38,187 nucleotides of DNA from Parabacteroides sp. Its GTDB lineage: Bacteria; Bacteroidota; Bacteroidia; Bacteroidales; Tannerellaceae. This document shows positions 32,215 through 38,187 of this stretch, one piece after another. The notes under the pieces are model-generated. The model was given only the letters and a program-made list of their open reading frames with translations, had not been told where the DNA came from and did not search any database. The position numbers were made by a program, and so were the translations under genes. The stretch lies in the NCBI GenBank assembly GCA_017937385.1, contig JAGBDR010000002.1, positions 1-38,187 of the forward strand, in the 5' to 3' direction. Position 1 is the first letter of the stretch; each line of letters begins with the position of its first letter.

Positions 32215-33021
32215 ATGAGAAACACGTACTTCAAAAGCCTTTGGCTTATCCTTTGCCTGTTAGGCTTGATGGCCTGCAACGACGAAAACGGGATCTATTT
32301 TACCCAGGATGAAATTGTAGAAGGAGACATCAACACCGGCAAACAAATCGGTTTGAAAGAAAACACCTTGGTCGTATACACCCACAGCGGAGGTAGCGTA
32401 AACGTGCAAGGGGCCAAAGGAGAAATCCGCGCAACCTCTTCGGACGAACAGATCGCAACCGTGCGGACGGCGCAGGAGGGGAAAAACAGCGCCATCGTGA
32501 CGGCTGTCGCCATCGGCAAAGCCCTCGTGACGGTGACCGATGCGGAAGGTGCGTCCGCCACTTTCTCGGTAGAGGTAAAAGACGAGGATGAATTGTGGAC
32601 ATCCAAACGGACCTACTCCATCGGCAAGGCGAAACAGTGCATCGTGGAAGGGGCCAGCCCCGCCGACTCCGCAGCCATCGCCGCCGATGCCCTCACCCTG
32701 ACAACCGAATCGCTCTGTGTCTTCAAAGCCCGCACCTTCCTACCCGGCGGAACCGCCCAACGCCTGTCTTTCTACAACGAAGCAAAAGAATTGCTCTACG
32801 AAGGGCTGATCACCCCGCTGGAGTCGATAGAAGAAGGGAGAGGGCGGTTCTCGCTCTATGCGTATGCAGACGAACAGGAATTGCTTGCTTCCTTTATCAT
32901 CGATACAAAAACATCCACACGCTTCCTGATAAAGGACCTGACCGAGGCATACAAAGCCCAACCGCGCTATTCGACGGTTTCAAAGGTATGGGTTTATTTG
33001 CCACTGACGACGTTGCTTTAA
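32215..33021 (+). CDS. Lipoprotein with a Big2-like domain
   Basis: A 268-residue lipoprotein. The signal ends in LGLMACND (lipobox with Cys). Residues ~45-122 look like a bacterial Ig-like (Big2) domain: LKENTLVVYTHSGGSVNVQG, then TSSDEQIATVRTAQEGKNSA, then KALVTVTDAEGASATFSVEV. The rest is a beta-rich C-terminal region of unknown type. It is probably outer-membrane anchored and could bind a glycan or be part of a surface structure. The last ~15 residues (STVSKVWVYLPLTTLL) are unusual; the next frame reads FDGFKGMGLFATDDVALIL over the same bases, so a small frameshift near 32970 is possible. It diverges from the GH3 gene. Confidence 0.75.
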   Translation: MRNTYFKSLWLILCLLGLMACNDENGIYFTQDEIVEGDINTGKQIGLKENTLVVYTHSGGSVNVQGAKGEIRATSSDEQIATVRTAQEGKNSAIVTAVAIGKALVTVTDAEGASATFSVEVKDEDELWTSKRTYSIGKAKQCIVEGASPADSAAIAADALTLTTESLCVFKARTFLPGGTAQRLSFYNEAKELLYEGLITPLESIEEGRGRFSLYAYADEQELLASFIIDTKTSTRFLIKDLTEAYKAQPRYSTVSKVWVYLPLTTLL

Positions 33022-33027
33022 TTTTGT

Positions 33028-33112
33028 GTTCCATGCCGATGGATTGTCCATTCCATGCCGATGGAACGCGCGTTCCCTGCCTATGGAATTTGTGTTTCAT
33101 AGGCAGGGGAAT
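33028..33112. repeat. Tandem and inverted TTCCATGCCGATGGAA repeats
   Basis: Two direct copies of TTCCATGCCGATGGA lie at 33029 and 33051. A third diverged pair, TTCCCTGCCTATGGAA (33073) and TTTCATAGGCAGGGGAA (33095), forms a hairpin followed by a short T run. It may serve as the lipoprotein gene terminator. Confidence 0.75.
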
Positions 33113-33163
33113 TTTAATGGAGTGATTTTCTTTTTTTCCTTTCCGGGCATACGCAAAAGATGC

Positions 33164-33281
33164 TATCTTTGTGTACGTCAAGATTACGAAGTTCGCATGG
33201 AGTCCCGGCTCTAACGGGGACGGACGGGTAGTCTTGCCGGTTTGTTTATGAACTTATTTTTCATTCTAATTCGATAGTACC
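33164..33281 (+). promoter_or_regulatory. Promoter and ~100-nt leader of the NIPSNAP/CE15 operon
   Basis: TATCTTTG at 33164-33171, start near 33178. The leader holds GTCCC...GGGAC arms near 33208-33228 and is longer than most here. No known riboswitch was recognised. Confidence 0.45.
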
Positions 33282-34055
33282 ATGCAAAGAAGACACTTTA
33301 TGAAGCTGACCGGCCTGTTGGCCACCCTCCCGGCTATCAAGGGGATAGCGGCAACCGCCGGCAGTACCGCTTCGGCCAAGAAGCAAGTTTACGAATGGCG
33401 CGTCTACACGCTGGAAGGCGACGGAAATGGCTTGGACGGCTTTTTCCGCGACACGCTGATTCCGGCCTACAACCGGCAGAAAATCAAGGTCGGTGCTTTC
33501 GCTCCCTATAAGAAAGAGGAAAAAGAACGCCGCCTGTTGCTGTTCGTCTATCCCGACATCACAACCTACCAACAGGTGAAACGGACCCTCTGGGACGACG
33601 CTGTCTTCCGGAAAGCGGCACAACCCTATTTCGACAAGACGGCTCCCGCCCCGGCCTACTTCAATTTCGAAAGCTACCTCTGCGAGGCGTTCGACAAGGT
33701 TCCCTCCCTCCTGATGCCCGACCAGAACCGGACGCTGTTCGAACTACGCACCTACCACAGCCCCAACGAAGAGGCCAACCGGCGGAAAGTCGCCATGTTC
33801 AACAAAGACGAGATCGCGGTTTTCGACCAGGTCGGCATCCACTCCGTCTGTTACGGGGAAATACTGGCTGGGCCTATCATGCCGGCGGTGATGTACCTCA
33901 CCTGGTACAAGGACGAGCCGACACGCAATGCTGCCTGGGACAAATTCCGGACACATCCGGACTGGTTGCGAATCAAGGAGTTACCGGAGTATGCGCATAC
34001 GGCCACGCGGAACACCAGCTTGTTCCTTTCGCCGTTGGAGTATTCGCAGATTTGA
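33282..34055 (+). CDS. Exported NIPSNAP-domain protein
   Basis: A 257-residue protein. It starts RRHFMKLTGLLATLPAIKGI, a twin-arginine-like or Sec signal, then two ferredoxin-like alpha/beta domains of the NIPSNAP type. The first begins VYEWRVYTLEGDGNG, and the second ELRTYHSPNEEANRRKVAMF and YLTWYKDEPTRNAAWDKFRT. Such proteins recur beside carbohydrate-active genes in Bacteroidetes, but their role is unclear. Here it precedes a CE15 esterase by 57 bp on the same strand, so a shared transcript is likely. ATG 33282 is the first start in frame. Confidence 0.8.
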   Translation: MQRRHFMKLTGLLATLPAIKGIAATAGSTASAKKQVYEWRVYTLEGDGNGLDGFFRDTLIPAYNRQKIKVGAFAPYKKEEKERRLLLFVYPDITTYQQVKRTLWDDAVFRKAAQPYFDKTAPAPAYFNFESYLCEAFDKVPSLLMPDQNRTLFELRTYHSPNEEANRRKVAMFNKDEIAVFDQVGIHSVCYGEILAGPIMPAVMYLTWYKDEPTRNAAWDKFRTHPDWLRIKELPEYAHTATRNTSLFLSPLEYSQI

Positions 34056-34062
34056 GGGAACG

Positions 34063-34093
34063 TATGATTTATGATTTGTGATTTATGATTTAT
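34063..34093. repeat. TGATTTA tandem tract between NIPSNAP and CE15
   Basis: TATGATTTATGATTTGTGAT followed by TTATGATTTA, the third copy of this repeat type in the window. Confidence 0.8.
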
Positions 34094-34112
34094 TCTTAAA
34101 AGATAGAAGGGA

Positions 34113-35348
34113 ATGAGATTGATTGGTTTTTTCTTGTGCCTTTGGGGATGCAGCCTGTTGACGGGGTATGCGCAGGAGGCGAATGAAGCGAACTACGACG
34201 AAGACAAAATACCGCCCTACACTTTGCCTGCCCTGTTAAAGACGGCCGATGGCGGGGAGGTGACGACCGTACAGCAATGGGAACAGGCCCGGCGTCCGGA
34301 ACTGTTGTCCCTCTTTTCCGAACAGGTCTATGGGAAAATGCCGGCAGACCAGGTGGAGGTGTCCTACAAGAAACTGGACGACTACCACAGTGCTGTCAAC
34401 GGCAGTGCCACCCGCAAACAGATCGAAATCACTTTCCGTCGCAACGGGGTGGAACGCAAGGCGCTGTTGCTGATGTACCTGCCGAATCACGTCAAGGTCA
34501 AAGTGCCTGTATTCCTGCATTTCAACTTTCAGGGAAACCAGACGGTTTCTTCCGACCCCGACATTATCCCGTCGCAGTATTCCGACCGTCCACGCGGAAA
34601 CCAGTCGTCGCGCTGGCCGGTGGAAAAGATCATCGATGCCGGCTACGGGCTTGCCACCGTCCACTACTTCGACTTCTTCCCCGACAGCCAGGAACGGTAT
34701 GCGGAAAGCATTCTCGCCCTTTTCGGCCGCTCATCGGAAGAGGAGATCCCGGCTGACGGCGGACAGGCGATCGCAGCCTGGGCCTGGGGATACAGCCGGA
34801 TACAGGACTACCTCGAAACAGACTGGCAGGTCGATGCCTCCAAAACAATCCTGATGGGCCATTCCCGCTTGGGCAAGACCGCTCTTTGGGCCGGTGCAGC
34901 CGATCCGCGTTTTGCCATCGTCATCTCCAACGAGTCCGGATGTGGCGGAGCCGCCCTGTCCAGACGGCAGGTGGGCGAGACGATCAACCGGATCAACCAG
35001 GCTTTCCCCCATTGGTTCTGCCGGAACTTCCGCCGGTACAGCCGGAAAGAGGACGAACTGCCGGTCGACCAGCATGAGCTTTTGGCACTCATCGCTCCCC
35101 GTCCCCTCTATGTGGCGAGTGCCGAGGAAGACCGTTGGTCTGACCCGAAAGGGGAGTTTCTTTCCACAGCATACGCCGGAGAGGTCTACCGGCTGTACGG
35201 CATGGAAGGGCTGGAAACGACCGTGATGCCGGCTGTCGACACGCCGATCATGAACCGCGCCGCCTATCACAACCGGACGGGCGTACACGATGTGACGGAT
35301 TTCGACTGGGAAAACTACATCCGGTTCGCCGATAAGTGGCTGAAGTAA
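34113..35348 (+). CDS. CE15 glucuronoyl esterase
   Basis: A 411-residue secreted alpha/beta-hydrolase that cleaves esters of 4-O-methyl-glucuronic acid in xylan-lignin links. Signal: MRLIGFFLCLWGCSLLTGYA. The nucleophile motif is MGHSRLGKTALWAG (Ser251), the GC/HSRxGK form of CE15. Glu274 lies in SNESGCGGAALSRR and His392 in NRTGVHDVTDF, giving the catalytic triad order Ser-Glu-His. The N-terminal FLHFNFQGNQTV and the YSRIQDYL segment match the family. Host-gut bacteria may act on other uronate esters. It is probably co-transcribed with the NIPSNAP gene and stands apart from the GH88 locus at 7 kb. Confidence 0.87.
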   Translation: MRLIGFFLCLWGCSLLTGYAQEANEANYDEDKIPPYTLPALLKTADGGEVTTVQQWEQARRPELLSLFSEQVYGKMPADQVEVSYKKLDDYHSAVNGSATRKQIEITFRRNGVERKALLLMYLPNHVKVKVPVFLHFNFQGNQTVSSDPDIIPSQYSDRPRGNQSSRWPVEKIIDAGYGLATVHYFDFFPDSQERYAESILALFGRSSEEEIPADGGQAIAAWAWGYSRIQDYLETDWQVDASKTILMGHSRLGKTALWAGAADPRFAIVISNESGCGGAALSRRQVGETINRINQAFPHWFCRNFRRYSRKEDELPVDQHELLALIAPRPLYVASAEEDRWSDPKGEFLSTAYAGEVYRLYGMEGLETTVMPAVDTPIMNRAAYHNRTGVHDVTDFDWENYIRFADKWLK

Positions 35349-35368
35349 AATTTATTTCCGGCTCCGGC

Positions 35369-35399
35369 TTGCGTATCAGATAATTATTTTGTTACTTTG
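35369..35399 (+). promoter_or_regulatory. Promoter of rplS
   Basis: TTG (35369-35371), 20 bp, then TTACTTTG (35392-35399). The start near 35406 gives an A/T-rich leader of about 78 nt. Confidence 0.5.
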
Positions 35400-35483
35400 C
35401 ACCCGCTTTACGTAATCTCTGTCGGGACAAGTAGCCCGTTATATTGCGTTTCATTAAAAATTATATTAAAAAGCTATAAAACA

Positions 35484-35831
35484 ATGGATTTAATTAAAGT
35501 TGTAAACGAAGCGTTTGCTACAAAGAAGGAATTTCCTGCATTCAAGAGCGGTGACACGATCACAGTTGCTTACCGTATCAAGGAAGGTAACAAAGAACGT
35601 ATCCAGCAGTACAGAGGTGTCGTAATCCGCATCTCCGGCCATGGTGACAAAAAACGCTTCACAGTGCGTAAGATGTCTGAAAACGTAGGTGTAGAACGTA
35701 TTTTCCCGATCGAATCTCCGTTTATCGAAAGCATCACGGTTAACAAGTTCGGTAAAGTGCGTCGCGCTAAATTGTATTACCTGCGTGCTCTCACTGGTAA
35801 GAAAGCAAGAATCAAAGAAAGAAGAGTGTAA
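35484..35831 (+). CDS. rplS: 50S ribosomal protein L19
   Basis: Subunit protein at the 30S-50S interface. ATG 35484 gives MDLIKVVNEAFATKKEFPAF, the normal L19 start; the longer reading from 35397 would include the leader. Motifs are FKSGDTITVAYRIKEGNKER, IQQYRGVVIRISGHGDKKRF, VGVERIFPIESPFIESITV and RRAKLYYLRALTGKKARIKE. At 115 residues it is the usual length. A strong terminator follows, so it is a single-gene transcript in this strain. Confidence 0.98.
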   Translation: MDLIKVVNEAFATKKEFPAFKSGDTITVAYRIKEGNKERIQQYRGVVIRISGHGDKKRFTVRKMSENVGVERIFPIESPFIESITVNKFGKVRRAKLYYLRALTGKKARIKERRV

Positions 35832-35856
35832 TCTCAGTGGTTCTATTGCCATACGG

Positions 35857-35890
35857 AAAAGCCGTCCGATTCATTTCGGGCGGCTTTTTT
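35857..35890 (+). terminator. rplS terminator
   Basis: AAAAGCCGTCCGA pairs with TCGGGCGGCTTTT (one G-T pair), then a T run to 35890. It overlaps the longer in-frame reading of the next gene, which is why a start at 35912 is chosen for it. Confidence 0.88.
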
Positions 35891-35911
35891 GTAGGAAACC
35901 TCTCTCTATTC

Positions 35912-38057
<2,146 letters not shown>

Positions 38058-38058
38058 C

Positions 38059-38066
38059 TATCTTTG
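38059..38066 (+). promoter_or_regulatory. Promoter -7 box for the last gene
   Basis: TATCTTTG; start near 38073, about 38 nt before ATG 38111. Confidence 0.5.
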
Positions 38067-38110
38067 TCTCACTATCCACTATCGGGTAGCAACCTAAAAC
38101 CTGTCACACT

Positions 38111-38187
38111 ATGAAATCAGACAAGTTTATCGATCCGAAATCGGATTATGCCTTTAAAAGGTTTTTCGGAACAGTGTCGAACAAGGA
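38111..38187 (+). CDS. Rpn/PD-(D/E)XK transposase-nuclease, 3' end cut by window
   Basis: Only the first 25 residues are visible: MKSDKFIDPKSDYAFKRFFG, then TVSNK. The opening FIDPKSDYAFKRFFG is the characteristic N-terminus of the Rpn/YhgA-like PD-(D/E)XK nuclease-transposase family, which is widespread and often multi-copy in Bacteroidales. Its catalytic residues lie beyond the window. Confidence 0.7.
   Translation, partial: MKSDKFIDPKSDYAFKRFFGTVSNK

Noticed and set aside
33178-33281. Known riboswitch in the NIPSNAP leader
   Set aside because: Short hairpin arms are present, but none of the conserved riboswitch cores I know is visible.

Overview
The window reads as a piece of a Bacteroidales chromosome, most likely Parabacteroides or a close relative (inferred from gene content, not from a marker gene). 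The evidence is the repeated Bacteroidetes-type promoter -7 box TAnnTTTG ahead of many genes, the scarcity of Shine-Dalgarno sites, an ECF sigma/FecR pair next to a polysaccharide-degrading lipoprotein, a GH3 plus serine-hydrolase fusion, an EF-G paralogue and a CE15 esterase. No rRNA, tRNA or CRISPR array was seen.

Region 1 (1 to about 6497, all on +) is the right-hand part of a prophage. It holds the end of a cut-off small gene, a 1136-residue tail-tip/fibre protein, a small conserved-looking protein, a strongly folded intergenic element, a small helix-turn-helix protein, a divergent thymidylate-synthase-fold protein, and a D12-class DNA adenine methyltransferase. It ends in an array of TTTCGTTTT repeats 23-25 bp apart, finishing in ...ACA about 22 bp after the last repeat. 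That layout resembles the transposase-binding right end of a Mu-like transposable phage.

Region 2 (about 6500-11140, genes on -) is host DNA. An ECF sigma factor, FecR anti-sigma factor and GH88 unsaturated glucuronyl hydrolase are arranged as one operon. The operon is interrupted between sigma and fecR by an 813-bp unit with two small overlapping genes and its own near-perfect promoter. The unit is bounded by 28-bp perfect direct repeats copied from the 3' end of the sigma gene. An HU-like DNA-binding protein lies upstream.

Region 3 (11.1-27.7 kb) is mostly housekeeping: purT, a ROK glucokinase, a zinc-ribbon Nudix hydrolase, a 999-residue TPR protein followed by an outer-membrane barrel, a GNAT enzyme, a MATE pump, O-acetylhomoserine sulfhydrylase, an EF-G2-type paralogue lacking the catalytic His, hemW, and a Zeta-like kinase overlapping a 56-residue partner. 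Palindromic repeats fill several gaps.

Region 4 (27.7-38.2 kb) has a CobD-like aminotransferase with a stop/start-coupled 34-residue ORF, the GH3/serine-hydrolase fusion, a Big2-like lipoprotein, a NIPSNAP protein plus CE15 glucuronoyl esterase, rplS, a membrane protein overlapping enolase tail to tail, and the start of an Rpn/PD-(D/E)XK transposase-nuclease. Short A/T-rich repeat tracts decorate this part. GH88 and CE15 both act on uronic-acid-containing glycans, so the window carries two separate glucuronate-related functions.
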